A DNA stretch of 64,000 nucleotides from Acanthosepion pharaonis (GCA_903632075.3 CAHIKZ030005207.1:1062001-1126000); one strand, 5' to 3'. Numbered from the stretch's first letter, positions 1-12,107 are shown. Made by a program: numbers and translations. Notes: generated by a model from the sequence alone, not told the origin.

Positions 1-111
1 ACAGAGTATTATAATGTTAATAAGAAGACTTTAATTATCCATTTCGATTATAATTTATTTCGTGAACAACGAGGTGTTCAGCTCTTCAGATCGAAATCTC
101 TTCTATAAATA

Positions 112-112
112 T

Positions 113-181
<69 letters not shown>
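112..181. repeat. Compound (CT)n(TA)n(GA)n microsatellite
   Basis: A short CT run leads into about 49 bases of pure TA and then a GA run. The tract is self-complementary and could extrude as a hairpin. The open frame crossing it on the plus strand encodes only YI dipeptides and is not a gene. Confidence 0.97.
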
Positions 182-312
182 TTAGATAAGTTGGTCAATA
201 AAACAAATGAAAGGGTACCGATTACCAATGAAATAAGTACGAAAAACATTAATATTCATCAGGTGGCAATGACGCACGGAGACTTTGTAACGTATGAAGC
301 ATACGTGGACTC

Positions 313-314
<2 letters not shown>

Positions 315-356
<42 letters not shown>
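315..356. repeat. (TA)n microsatellite
   Basis: About 42 bases of uninterrupted TA. Open frames crossing it on both strands are artefacts of the repeat. Confidence 0.97.
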
Positions 357-359
<3 letters not shown>

Positions 360-780
360 CTGCATTGAGAATGTAAATTCAATAAGTACAATGTACATTT
401 ATTTGTATGCTTCTTAAAAGGACGAAACGATTAAGTGAATTAAATTTTAGTTTATATTTTTAATTTGTTTTCAGCATGTCGTTTCTTCGCATCTTCTCTC
501 GCAAAGATTTCGATCTCAAATCCGTCAACATCACTGAAATGTACGATGTCATAACTCTAAATAAGCGCATGCGTACGAAAAAGCTTAGTTATACACCGAA
601 CTACCTTCATTCATCTTTCTGTATTCTGTTTAGTTTACTCTTCACTAATAATCATAAATTTTAATACTTTTCGCCCCCTTGTACGTTGCTCTTTCGGTAC
701 TTTTGACGTAATAAATCTTACTTTCCCAAAATAGATTTATAAAACTATCATATTCCTTTAACAGTTCAGTAAAGGCAAGA
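357..780. other. Unannotated AT-rich sequence
   Basis: A 62-codon open frame starts near 476 but shows no recognisable domain, composition bias or splice context. I see no repeat or gene here that I can name. Confidence 0.5.
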
Positions 781-835
781 AGGTATGAAGAGGCATTATC
801 GCCCACGTCCTGAAGAGACACAGCACATAAGTAAA
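781..835 (+). pseudogene. RTE-like LINE 3' end (solo tail)
   Basis: This short stretch matches the terminal codons and 3' end of the LINE family that recurs at 33590, 40800, 44640, 47190, 55600 and 56940. It reads roughly IIAHVLKRHST before a stop. Only the last few dozen bases survive, as expected from extreme 5' truncation during target-primed reverse transcription. It ends directly before an R1-type repeat. Confidence 0.5.
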
Positions 836-849
836 GCAACTCGACAGAC

Positions 850-1080
850 TTTGTCGTCCTGGATATGACGATAAACTACACCCGGTAGTAAGGCCTCTGA
901 TCAGAAGATTTTGAGGAGCGTGAAACCACCTCTTAAATGCTGTTATCCCCTGATCCGAGGTAGTGGCACCTGTTAGGGTTCCGGCTTTTGGAAAATAGTG
1001 AACCTCCAAACTGCGGTCAAAACATGAAAATATAGAAATGAATTTTTTAAAAATTACCAGCAATACAAACCAACAGTTTG
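850..1080 (+). mobile_element. R1 retroposon copy (SINE-like), diverged
   Basis: This copy aligns by eye with 13906-14080 and 63703-63810. Shared blocks are a 'GATATGACGATAAAC'-type head, 'TTTTGAGGAGCG', 'CACCTGTTAGGGT', and the start of a TACCAGCAATAC unit near 1056. The canonical tail ending in CCGTAAAAC is not visible, so the 3' end is lost or diverged. R1 has no coding capacity. Its mobility is inferred from the target-site duplications around the other two copies. Confidence 0.7.
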
Positions 1081-1699
1081 AAAAGATAACAAAATTTCAA
1101 TAGTATACAGTGAATACCAACCCGGTTTCTTTTACTTTTTTTAACCAATATAAGGCTCAAGGGCATCTCAAGGTAGAGGATTACTGTTTGATAACGAATA
1201 AAACTTATCACAAAATGAGTCATTCAAGCCAAATTTATCTACAGTAAATTCACGTGAGTGGCACAGTGCCAAATAGTTTCATTAGGGAAAAACCCATCAA
1301 GAATTAGCTTCGCGGCTCAAGAATTTTTGTCTAAACATTACTGGTGCAACGTCAGTTAAAAGCGATATCACATCTTTTAGACACTGTATTGAATAACCGT
1401 CTCTTTATAAGCAATCTAGAATGGCTGATTTATATAGATTTTGTATTTGCACCAAGTTTGTGGTGGGTATTCGATGTAAAGTCGTGCTAAAACTATGGAA
1501 CTGAAGATAAAGAGATAAAAGATTATCGTTGGTAAATTTCATATGACAAATTTGTTGGAGGTCGGGTGATTGCTACAAAGTAGATTGACGATATAAAGGA
1601 ATATCGCACAGCAGCAATGACTTACTGGAAATTTGACAAAGGAAAGCTAATAAGCATCTTTAACCAGTACGGAAATTGGATATGACATGGAGATCTTTT
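1081..1699. other. Unannotated sequence
   Basis: AT-rich unique-looking DNA. I see no open frame with protein character and no repeat shared with the rest of the window. Confidence 0.5.
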
Positions 1700-2075
1700 C
1701 TGTTAATTCACTTCAAAATATTAATTCACCCTAAAATAAAGTGAACTTATATTTACTAAAATGCATCCAAACTTTCCCAAAGCAAAGCCTTTCCATTGCA
1801 CTCCGATTGGGTTGACCTTTGCGATCTCGCCTAATGTAGATGACTCGGGTGTGCTATTTCTGAGTGTGGGGACTTCGTTGGCGATAACCCGATAAACAAG
1901 TCAGAAACAGATTTTTTTTTTTTTAAATTGTTAAAAATTCCTTATTAGTATCCGGAATATCATCTTTTCTTACGAAATGTTAATAACTTCATGATTCTTG
2001 GTAATTTTCCATTCTCGAGGCAAGCTAAACAAATTTTGAATTAACTTTACATTATTTGTGGTGAGTGAGCCGAAA
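1700..2075 (+). repeat. Dispersed repeat D1, copy 1
   Basis: About 370 bases align with 31195-31620. Shared blocks include 'GGTTGGGTTGACTTTT'-like, 'GCTATTTCTGTGTGTGGGG'-like, 'CTTACGAAATGT' and 'AACTTTACATTATTTG'. Both copies lack long open frames and obvious terminal structures, so the element class is unknown. Confidence 0.7.
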
Positions 2076-3070
2076 AGATGCTAACTTGTAGAGAGGAGCG
2101 TAGTCACTGATATCAAATGAAAGAATTTCGCTTCAATAATTTAACTGATATCATATTGAAAAATACTGTGTAATTTTTAAAAAAATGTCTTTATCTGAAT
2201 TGCTGCGGGTCAACATTTCCCTTGTGTATCTATAGTAATTTTATATCTGTTAAATTAAGTTGAAATTTTTGAAATCGGGACATCAAAATGACTTCACCCT
2301 GACCTTTGCTTAAAATAGACTTTGAATCAGCGTATCTAAATTATATCTGATGCAGACATTATTTTGAATCTTGTGTTTAAAAAAGCATATTAGCAACAAT
2401 TACTAAATCATCTGATTTGGAAATGGACAAGTGCACACATGCTTTTTGTTAAATTAGAGCTAAATATTAAAAAGAAAGTGTGTGGGTTCAATCTTCGATC
2501 AGTAAAATAAAAAGGCTATGTAGAATCATTAAAAGTTCAGTGTTTTTTTTTCTGTAAAATGTTAGTAATTAGAGAATATTGTAAGTTGTGTTACAAATAT
2601 AGTAACGGTAATATTAGCAGTTTCCTTTTACAGAAGCATTCGGTTTTCATTGACCGAACAGCTAGTGCTATTTGTTGGAATTTATTAAAACAAATTTTTC
2701 GGGGAAATAGGTTGCTCAAGTGTAGTAACTGTTATCCCTCTTTCCATCACTGATGGAATCTTTTTTATTTGAAGTCGTGTGGGATATAATCATCCTGATT
2801 ATATTCTTATTTTCTCTTCGAGTTACAAGTGATATCCATTTTAGTAGTTGCTGTTGATGAAAGTCCTTAAGAGATTTGGTTCCTGTCATTTGTTAGTTTT
2901 AGTGTGATTCTGTAGTGCCAGTCCATAAAATTCGAGGAACTGTGGTTCTCTCTCAAAGAACTCCCGGTTTCATTCGTCCAAACTATTGAAGAAAGCAGTC
3001 GCGTATAATCTATTCAAAAATTATAGTTTACATAGTTTTCTAAGTAGCATTTCCTACCGCCCCCGCTTTG
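2076..3070. other. Unannotated sequence
   Basis: AT-rich DNA with only one short open frame, near 2559-2753, and no recognisable motif. No repeat or gene is supported. Confidence 0.5.
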
Positions 3071-3177
3071 TACTGGGTGGTACGAAAGTCGTGTCACCTC
3101 TGCATAATAATTTTCTATTTCAGCTCCTACAGTTCGGAAGAGCGGTAGGGGTGACATGACTTTCGGGCCACCCTATA
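3071..3177. mobile_element. Mariner-type MITE
   Basis: The element is bounded by TA and carries terminal inverted repeats of about 24 bases. The left one reads TGGGTGGTACGAAAGTCGTG and the right one is its near-perfect reverse complement ending CCACCCTA. About 50 bases separate the arms. The 'GGGTGGCCCGAAAGTC' type of end and the TA target site are typical of Tc1/mariner derivatives. It has no coding capacity. Confidence 0.8.
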
Positions 3178-4349
3178 CATTTAGAAAATCTGACAAATGT
3201 AATATTAATCTACATTTATTTTCTGTTTTTTTTTTTGTTTTTTTTAAATATATAATTGAGACCTTCATGGGCAAAATAGTAACTCGAAAATTTAACTGAC
3301 TTTTAATCTTTTTCGTTAAAGTTTTTTTTTTTTTTTTTTTTATAAAAAGAGGCTTTAAAGCACTTTGTATAAAAAAATTATTTTAATTTAAATTTGATGT
3401 CTAAGTAAACTGTAATTTTAAAAATTTTAAAAATAGTTCTAAATTAGAAATTTAGAATTATTTTTTAAAAACGGGTTTCAGAGTTGAAAGAAATGTAGCA
3501 ATGAGTTTTTGCAAAAAAATAAAACTCGTGTTCTGTGTATTTTCAAAACAGTTTGTGCATTGGTTTGGCTATCTTCTGTTTCTCACATGACACCTCGTGC
3601 AACGAACGAAATTTAATTTTTGCCTCTCTAAAAATAAAATTGTTGAATCAATTTCTTAAGTTGTGGTGTTTGTCATTGTTCTCAGTTAGGATTAGAACTT
3701 TTATTAAACATTGAATTAACAAGACGTTTATTCCAATATCAAATGTTCGATTTAGATATTTGGAGTGGTCTCCTTTCATGACGACTTCGTGTTAAATTTT
3801 TTAAGTTTTAACAAATTAAATATCGCTTGATCGTTCTTATTTTTAGAATTTACTTTGTGTTTATCCTGCTTAGAACTTAAGATAATAGGAAGTGTTGGTT
3901 AGAAATAATCCATTTTTGAGTTGTTTCTACTTCGAGAAGTTTTCAGAACGAAATATCTTCAAAGTCTTTCCTTACCAAAACCGATATTAGACAGCTTCAA
4001 CTGGGTAAAAGGTCGTGGGCTAGGTACAGAACGAATCTATTTAAATGAAGTGTCTATTTGTTGAAAAGCACTATAAATTTTAACCGAAATCATTATATAT
4101 TTAAGGATTTGTCTTAAATTTTAGTTTTTTCTCTTAGAATTGTCAAATTCATTTTCGTTGGCTATGAAATTGCTATATTTTAGCATGATGTTTTTTTCTC
4201 ATCCGAAAACAATGATTTTAAAATGGATACGTTCAGTATCAATGTTAATTACAAAATGTCCCTAAGTTGAAATTCGTGTCTTGTGATTTTGTCTCCTGTT
4301 CATTTATATTTAGCATTGCTGTTTAATTACTGGGTAATCTGAATTTTGT
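3178..4349. other. Unannotated AT-rich sequence with poly-T runs
   Basis: It contains several poly-T stretches, near 3225 and 3325. No coding frame or shared repeat was recognised. Confidence 0.5.
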
Positions 4350-4640
4350 TACTTATGGCCACATCATGTTAAAACATCAGTTCTCGCACGATCACCGAAG
4401 TTAAGAAACGCCGAACCTAGTCAGTATCTAGAAGGGTGACCGCTTAGCTGTGCGGATAGTGTAATAAATAATGGCTCGGAATTGTTAATCGGAGTGCCGA
4501 GTTCCAATTCCAGTTAGGTTCATTATATTCCCTTACGCACAAATGTCTATTTTCCCCTATTCTAAAATAACTTATTCTACCTTAGTTATGGGTTAATTAG
4601 TAAGACTTGTATCAGTAAACCATTATCTGTAAAAAGAATT
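4350..4640 (+). mobile_element. 5S rRNA + tRNA chimeric SINE, copy 1
   Basis: Bases about 4354-4442 follow the 5S rRNA gene closely through its central part, with 'GATCACCGAAGTTAAG' and 'AAGGGTGACCGC' diagnostic. This is followed by a tRNA-like segment with an A-box-like 'GTGTAATAAATAATGG' and a B-box-like 'GAGTTCCAATTCC'. The 5S portion lacks its last ~30 nucleotides, which the copy at 16910 retains. Such 5S heads carry an internal RNA polymerase III promoter. The fusion is a SINE3-like or AmnSINE1-like design. The 3' limit is approximate. Confidence 0.8.
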
Positions 4641-4644
4641 ACTG

Positions 4645-5165
4645 CTTTAAATAACCGGTGTATAAAACGAATCGATCAACCATTGTCTGTTGTTAACAAT
4701 GTCCTAAAATAGGTCAATAGATCAAAATATAATATCTACAATAGATTATCTACAAACTACATAGCCAGAAAACAAAAGTTTACCTTGAAAGTATGACATT
4801 GCGTAAAGAATATGTAGTCGAAGGTATGAAACAATAACGAAATCTGTGCCAGAATCCGAAATGCTTTGATAAATGGTTTCATTCGAACGGTTTTTCATAT
4901 ATAACTTGCTGCTCTGACCAGCAATTTAATGTATGTAGACCAACTTGAAATGTTGCATTCAAATTTTAATTAACTCTTTTTATTCATTTTTTATACACAC
5001 ACACACACACAAAGTGGTAACGCTACAAACATTTTGTTGCCGCCAGTGATGTTGGCATTTATGCGGGGCATTGATGTTCAATTATCTTCCACCCTCCCTT
5101 TTTGTGCCCCCAAGTGTACGCGTTTTTTTTTTTTTTTTTTTTTTACTAAGCAAAGTTTAGGTGTG
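4645..5165. other. Unannotated sequence with (CA)n and poly-T
   Basis: A short CA tract lies at about 4995-5011 and a 21-base T run near 5125-5144. Nothing coding is evident. Confidence 0.5.
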
Positions 5166-5245
5166 GGGCGAAGGTAAGGAGGATCAAACTTACTCCGTAA
5201 TCGTAATTCATCTAGCGAGTCAAACTTGCAAACCATTACATCATG
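5166..5245 (-). mobile_element. tRNA-like SINE head
   Basis: Read on the minus strand, an A-box-like 'ATGATGTAATGGTTTGC' is followed about 45 bases later by a B-box-like 'AAGTTTGATCCTCC'. This is the layout of a tRNA-derived SINE promoter. The minus-strand downstream side ends in a long A run (poly-T on plus, 5125-5144), consistent with a retroposed tail. Confidence 0.6.
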
Positions 5246-5259
5246 TCGAAGTATTTTTT

Positions 5260-5815
5260 CTCTCCACCCCGTCTCTCTCTCTCTCTCTAACCCCGTCTCT
5301 CTCTCTCTCAAACCCCTCGTCTCTCTCTCTCTCCAAACCCCCCCCAGTCTCTCCAAACCCCCAGTCTCTCTCTCCAAACCCCCAGTCTCTCTCCAAACCC
5401 CCAGTCTCTCTCTCAAACCCCCAGTCTCTCTCTCAAACCCCCCCGTCTCTCTCTCTCCAACCCCCCAGTCTCTCTCTCTCACCCCCCCCAGTCTCTCTCC
5501 CCCCCCCCCGACTCTCTCTCTCCAACCCCCCCCTCTCTCTCTCTCTTCTCTCACCCCCCCCCGTCTCTCTCTCTCTCTCTCACCCCCCCGTCTCTCTCTC
5601 TCACCCCCTGTCTCCTTTCTCTCACCCCCCGTCTCTCCTTTTCTCTCCCCCCTGTCTCTCCCTTTCTCTCACCCCCCTGTCTCTCCTTTTCTCCCCCCCC
5701 TGTCTCTCCCTTTCTCTCCCCCCCGTCTCTCCCTTTCTCTCACCCCCCTGTCTCTCCCTTTCTCTCACCCCCGTCTCTCCCTTTCTCTCACCCCCCGTCT
5801 CTCCCTTTCTCTCTA
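5260..5815 (+). repeat. Polypyrimidine low-complexity block (TCTC/CCCC)n
   Basis: About 550 bases of almost pure C and T. Irregular modules of TCTCTCTC alternate with runs of five to ten C, some carrying AA or AG interruptions. The long open frames on both strands (S/L/P-rich on plus, R/E/G-rich on minus) exist only because the repeat lacks stop codons, and are not genes. The homopurine-homopyrimidine bias could support triplex formation. Confidence 0.95.
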
Positions 5816-5829
5816 CACCTCATCTACTT

Positions 5830-6234
5830 AAATGCTTTAACGATTTAAGAGAATATGTCTATGAAAATTAGCCGCATAATTCTATTTCGGATTGTATTTT
5901 CAGAACTTCACCAGCGTTTTATATTTGGTATGATCATCACGCTACGTTGTCCGTAATAAACTTTTTCGGCTGACAATCAATTTTCTAACGTCCAAAGGAA
6001 TGAGAAGGTAAGTTTATAAATATTAAAAACTGGATAAAGGATTATGAAATCGACAAACTGGATTCATCGATGAAGGTAAGTACCCTTTCAATAATAAATA
6101 TGAATATTTCTTGTCGAACTTCCTACTCCTTGCGTATTTTTGCAAATAGTTTAATGGAAGAAAAGATATTGTCACCTACAGGCGTACAGGTGTTAATTTT
6201 AAAGTGGGTCGGCAGAACGAATTTGTACTGAATT

Positions 6235-6236
<2 letters not shown>
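5830..6236. other. Unannotated sequence
   Basis: No coding or repeat signal was recognised. Confidence 0.5.

Positions 6237-6297
<61 letters not shown>
6237..6297. repeat. (TA)n microsatellite
   Basis: About 60 bases of pure TA. Confidence 0.97.
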
Positions 6298-6300
<3 letters not shown>

Positions 6301-8539
6301 AAATTCAGTTTAGGGGACGGCGCCACTTCTAGACTTGTACGCCTGTTTTGTCTCAAAGCTGAATTCACAATAAATCCTTGAACTAATGAAAAAATGCTTA
6401 CTGATACGTAATATGTTGTCCTTTTCTGAATCATTTGAACGTTTTAAAAAATTATGTAATTTTTAAGTCACAGTTTTCTTAATATTATTTCACGTGTTTC
6501 AGATCTACATGTTGCCCTGATGTACATAGAAGTCTTACTAATGCACCTGTTCCATTTAATCTTTGCGAAATATATTTTAACGTTAATAATTTGTTGAATC
6601 ATGTACGATCGAAAAAAACTTAAAATTATTTAAAACCTTTCAGAATATGTTCGTCAAATCGGTTGAAAAACCCCATGAAAAATTTTAAAAAATAGTGGCA
6701 AATAGCGATTTATTATAAGTTTGTACTAAAGCTCAAAACTTATCCACTTGCAAGATTTTTTTATTACAGGAGATGAAATGGCCTTTTTAAATAGCGTTTA
6801 AACTTAAAGCGTTATATTCGGTGATGCAATGTGCAAAATTTATTTCTAGCTTTTGTTAGAAAAACACGTAGAAACATATCATGAGAATCTGTTTTGAGGA
6901 GTATCCAAATATACACTCCGGAATATACTAGCATTCTTGACAAATTAAAGATTACTTGGTGTGTGGAGAAAAAAAAAAAACTCGGAAAAATACGGCAGCG
7001 CTAAAATCTTGAGTGACTCTGAAATTTTGGTGGGCTGGTCTAATGATTATCATATTTTTATGTCTCTAAAGGCAAGGCGACAATGCCTGTGTCTATTCTA
7101 AGTAACATGTGACGGTATTGGGTTACATGGTACCTATAACAAAAGAATTTGACCTGTTAATTTGAAATATGTAGATCTACCAACTGAAGACATCGATGAA
7201 GGTAAGTAAATATTTTTTTCTTTGTTCTTTTGCTAAAATTTATGTACAACAGTAATTTGGAAAATGTTTTTTTTTTTTCTTTCATTTAACAGGAAACATT
7301 AAAAAGGAATATTTTTCATTTGGTGACAATATCTTTTTTTCGATGCTATCGAAATTAATATGGCTGTATGTAAAGGCGGAAATTTTAGGGAAATCTAAGA
7401 TTTACGTATTTACTTAAACAGAGTTGACAGTCTTTTAATTTCCAGATTTCTTGTACAAATCTTACATGTTGAATGTAGAACTCTGAAGGTCTTTGTATAA
7501 ATTCATCCTTATCAAATAATGTAAAGTAATGAGACACATTTTGAATTATAATAATAATTCTACGCCTTTCTTTTTGATAAAATTTTCTGGTATTCACAGT
7601 AGATCAGTCTGGATATTTCTTGCTTACATTCGTTTTTCTTATACATGTTAACAAAATCCAGTTTGTCTTTACCATCCTTTTCATAACAGGACATCATATA
7701 TTCTATATTATAAATGAAATTTAGCACAAGATATCTGTAGTTCTTCCAATTATTCGTAAAATGGGCGTGTAATTATGAGAATTTTCAGCAGTGAGTCTGG
7801 CCACTGAATATCTTTCATTCCATAATGAAAATGTTAATAGCTCGAATAAAGGGGTTAAACTATTCTTGTCTATTGATATTATAGCAGCGAGTATTTCTTC
7901 AATTGTCTGTTAATTCATTCTTCGAATTGTCCATATGAAATGTTAAGCTTGAAAAAAATGGTTGGATAACAATGAGACTAAATCCGAAGAGATTTTCTCA
8001 AATGTTTCCGAAAGTTAAAAAAAAAAATAATTTAATGACAATTGGAACAAAGAATTAATTTTCTTTATATTAACTTTGAAATCTGAAACAAAATATTTTT
8101 TCATATTTTGTTACAAAAAAAATACGATATTTCGGAGGCAACATTTTTTTTTTTTTTTTTTAATTACAAGACATTAGAACTATTTTTCCTTTTACCCTTG
8201 CCTAATACCCGATTATTATTTTAGACTCTTTTAGTCAATTGGCCAATGACGGTGAAGTAAGAATGTAATGGGTCATGCGCATTAGGTCAATAAGAGAGGC
8301 GTGTGTAATAGTAAAAATTTAGCAAAATATTATAAAATGTTATAATAAAAAGAATGACAGAAACTGAAGTAAAATTTGACATTTTTAAATATTTCGCTAT
8401 CCACAGCAAATTCTATTTCTCTGAGCTAAAGAAAACATGCGATATTTCAATTATTCAATATGAAATTCACATTTAATCACCATTTTCCTCCTCAAAATAT
8501 GACATTTTTTTATTACTTGTATATTAAAAATATTTTTGG

Positions 8540-8540
<1 letters not shown>
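6298..8540. other. Unannotated AT-rich sequence
   Basis: It contains homopolymer runs of A or T and no open frame with protein character. The phrase CATCGATGAAGGTAAGTA occurs twice, near 6065 and 7191. These may be remnants of one short repeat, or donor-like sites by chance. Confidence 0.45.
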
Positions 8541-8582
<42 letters not shown>

Positions 8583-8584
8583 TA
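8541..8584. repeat. Compound (TG)(TA)n(CA) microsatellite
   Basis: Alternating purine-pyrimidine tract. Confidence 0.95.
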
Positions 8585-8599
8585 GTGACTATTATAGCT

Positions 8600-8790
8600 A
8601 TATAGCGAGACTCTTCGCAGATGCGAATTCAGTCACTGTCGGTCACTAGGCGTATTTGTAAAAATAAATACGCTCATCCCTACCGTGCGCCGACGGCTTA
8701 ATGGTTAGAATCTCCGACTGACACCAATTCAGTCGGGTTTCGATTCTAGCTAGAGGCAACACTGATGAGCTGTGAAACGTTATAATGACG
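8600..8790 (+). mobile_element. tRNA-like SINE
   Basis: An A-box-like 'GGCTTAATGGTTAGAATC' near 8694 and a B-box-like 'GGGTTTCGATTCTAGC' near 8737 form a tRNA-type promoter. Upstream, at 8650-8673, lies an 8-bp stem, GCGTATTT...AAATACGC. The element sits between two (TA)n tracts, 8541-8584 and 8792-8828. Its ends are approximate. Confidence 0.6.

Positions 8791-8791
<1 letters not shown>

Positions 8792-8828
<37 letters not shown>
8792..8828. repeat. (TA)n microsatellite
   Basis: Pure TA tract directly 3' of a tRNA-like SINE. Confidence 0.95.
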
Positions 8829-8830
<2 letters not shown>

Positions 8831-11800
8831 TTTAATAATCTAGACATATCTACTTTTATTTTAATACTCTCAAATTCATGGATCAATTAATGTGAAACTC
8901 ATTACGGAAGGTGCAGTAGTTTTTTTCGGTTCTTCCCCCCCCCGCCCCAGCTACTCTATCTCATCTAGAATGAATTGCTAGCAGAAAAATTTAATGTAAT
9001 TGATTATTCATATATAAGAAAAATACAATCAACACTAAATATGATAAATTAGTAAAGCAACAATGTTTTAAAATGTCTATAACAGCAATATTTTGAAATA
9101 CTTCAATTGTAATTGAAAAAAAAAAATTACAAATATTAATTAAATTAATTTTTTGTCTTAGCAATTCATCCTTGAAGGTGATCTTGGATGTGATTGAAAG
9201 TACTATAAAAGAAATAAAAAACGAACCCTACAGCGCATTACTTAATGAGTTTAACATTAAAAAATGATCCGTGAATTTGAGAGAATTTAAAATAGACAAC
9301 ATGTCTACACTATTCAACCAAACATTGTTGAATGAAGACATGATATATATATATATATCTTTCTGGTCGCCTGACTATTGCTGGAACATTGAACTTTGTC
9401 TCTTTTGAGGTGTGTTTGCTTGATCCTAGTAACCTAGACAAAAACCACTGTTGGTTAAAGTTTAGGCAGATATCTGCCTTTTGGTCTTTTTTCTTTTTTT
9501 TTCTTTTTCCCACCCCCCGTTCTCGTATAGGTTTCTTAAATTTTACAGTTAATTTTTTGTGTTTTTTTTTTTTTTTTTTGTGTGTGTGCATGCGCGCACA
9601 CACACATTTTAGGATCATTGCAGAAAAATTCAAATATATAACTGTTTATATGCAGATTAACGAATTTTCATTGCTAATCGCTTTACATAATTCCACGTTT
9701 GAATTTGTCTTGATTTTCTTTTTATTCATAAACTGGCTGGCCTCTTTCCATCTACTTTAAAAAACATATTTTAAATAATTTATATTGAATGATTTTAAGA
9801 CATTTCTTATGTTTGTAGCTATATTTATTAGTAATTATTACCTTTTTATTGTTGGAAATGATTATTAGAAATATTTTTCTGCTTCTGCTTGACACAAGAT
9901 AAATATTACAATTCTATAATGCTTATGCATACAAATGACCAATTGATTCCTCTTGTTTCACATTTCTTTCCTTCTCGTAATGTTTTATCTCTTGTGTGAA
10001 ATTCAAATTGAGTCTCTTTCACAACTTCTGCGTTTTGCTTTCGTTCATTTATTTTTTGTTTCACAATATTAAATTGAAAATAAGATAGTTTTGAATTTTT
10101 ACCAGCTTTATAAGATCGGGATGGAAGACATGCATAAAATCTACCTAATCAATTTTGTACGTTTAACGGCGAGAGTAAATAGCCGTAGTCCCAATTAATA
10201 TAGTAAATAAACTACGAACACTTAATATTTTAAACAGTAAGTTTATATTTTTTTACTTCAACAGCTATAGCATGTAAACGTGAGTAATTTTTTTTTTTAT
10301 CATAGTAACAATCTTATTCATAGAAGTGAACATGTATCTGATACATTTAGTGTAATTACTCAGTGTTTCCAGGAAAAAAAATGCGGCATCAGTATATTGA
10401 TTTTGAGAAGCTGCCATGTAATTTTAGTTGTTTGTGAGTCTTTTGATGTCTGTTCTCTTCGCTTAACCCTCTAGGGGAAAAGCTTAGAGATTTGTACGAG
10501 CGAGTTGGCACTTTTGAGTTGACTGAAACCATGTTGCAAAGTATAGTATGACTATTTTAAGGAAGGGTACAAACTGGATTTTTGATTTTTACTCAAACCA
10601 GCAGCGTTCGGTTAGAATTTCTTTGTCCGCAGAGCATGAAACTTTACCAGACGGCACTGTTTGATGAAGTCTAAGAGCGGAGTCTCAATTTCAATAGCGA
10701 ATTAAAAAAAAACATGGGTATTACAGAAAACGTATTAAGAACTTGTTTTACATTCCGTGTTCGACACAAGAAAATTTGATACAGGAAGTCGCTTGTCTAT
10801 GCGTTCAAGAACAGTATTTTAGTTTTAATTGGTTTACTTTAAAATAAATTCTTGATTTATATCGTAACGTAATTCGCTTGATAATGGTAAGAAGAATCTC
10901 AAATGAATTGAACACGTACTGGGATTTTATATTAGACTACCTGAGAGCCGTTCGGTCAACCTTGTCTTTATATTTACTTTCAGGAAGAGTCTGTGAAAAA
11001 TTTAAAAAATATATTTATTTACAGTTATTGAAGTTGTTTTCAACATTAAAAAATTGTTTGAAAAGTTGAACAATAAGAGCAGGGAATGTCAAAATTTGGA
11101 GTGCTGGGATTTGATACAATAACATAAAATATTGTTGTGGGGCTGCGCGTAATTCAATCGTTTAGAATAATAAAATGATTTTCATTGAAAGAATAAAATT
11201 CAGTAAAGACAACGTAGTTTCAACAAATGAACATTAATATAACAAGAATACAAACAATTGGTCATAGATTAGAAGGTAATGTCTTTTTGTTTGGGTTAAT
11301 AAAATTCTGAAATAAATTTTCTTTGCGTACGTATGTGAGAAAAAATGGAAGTTTATGTGTTTGTGTGAAAAAGTCAACACGTGTGTGCGTGGTTCACAGT
11401 AAAGAGGATACAAGAGATAGAATTTGTTCCTTACTGTGGTCGCTGTTGCCGTAGTCTGAAGCAGTTTCTTTGAAGTTTGTAAGCGCTGTCGCTTTTAGAA
11501 TGAGGTCATGAATTTCACAAGCGAGAGTGGCGTGGACCTTGCTGGCAGCAATGCGTATCCTGTTTGGGGCCGTATTTCGTGTTTTATACGCTTCCTCATA
11601 AGAAAATCAGTTCCATTCCCCACTTCCTACACGATAATAAATTTACATCTTTCTTTTCCAAACACTCTATATGACTTGTTTCTATCTTTTTCTCCACATG
11701 TCACGCAATAGGCTCAAAAAACACAGATTTTCGTGCAAGTCAGAAACTAGGTCGATACAATTCGGACGTATTTGAAAACACATTAATAATTACCAATCAC

Positions 11801-12072
11801 AAGCCAGAGAAATATCAAGCTATTTGAAATGATGTAGAATTAAAATGCTACAAGTTTAAGCAAGTAGCGCAAACTTAAAACAAAGAATTATAACTTTATA
11901 GGTTTGTATGAATAAAACGATTCGGTACTATTAGGTGTTCCAGGCATCCGCTGAGGGTATTATGGAAAACATTACTCACGGTTAAGGAGTGACGACATTA
12001 TATGCTGCTGATGTCAATAGATAATGGATGTATCCTGGTGTAACTCTATTCTGTGGTCAGTGTCAACACATA

Positions 12073-12073
<1 letters not shown>
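8829..12073. other. Unannotated AT-rich sequence
   Basis: It has a short (TA)n at 9342-9359, poly-T/CA-rich low complexity at 9488-9606, and no recognised gene. A roughly 25-base segment at 11820-11846 (GCTATTTGAAATGATGTAGA...) recurs at 51966. Open frames here are short and featureless. Confidence 0.5.

Positions 12074-12104
<31 letters not shown>
12074..12104. repeat. (TA)n microsatellite
   Basis: Pure TA tract. Confidence 0.95.

Positions 12105-12107
<3 letters not shown>

Noticed and set aside
62..391. Open frames of 98 and 69 codons rich in YI repeats
   Set aside because: They are translations of (TA)n microsatellites; similar frames occur at 6123, 15770, 53076 and 63476.
4354..4442. 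Functional 5S rRNA gene
   Set aside because: The 3' part is deleted, several conserved positions differ, and it is fused to a tRNA-like unit as in a SINE.
5078..5871. Three long overlapping S/P-rich and R/E/G-rich open frames
   Set aside because: They arise solely from a stop-free polypyrimidine repeat and overlap on both strands and in two plus frames.
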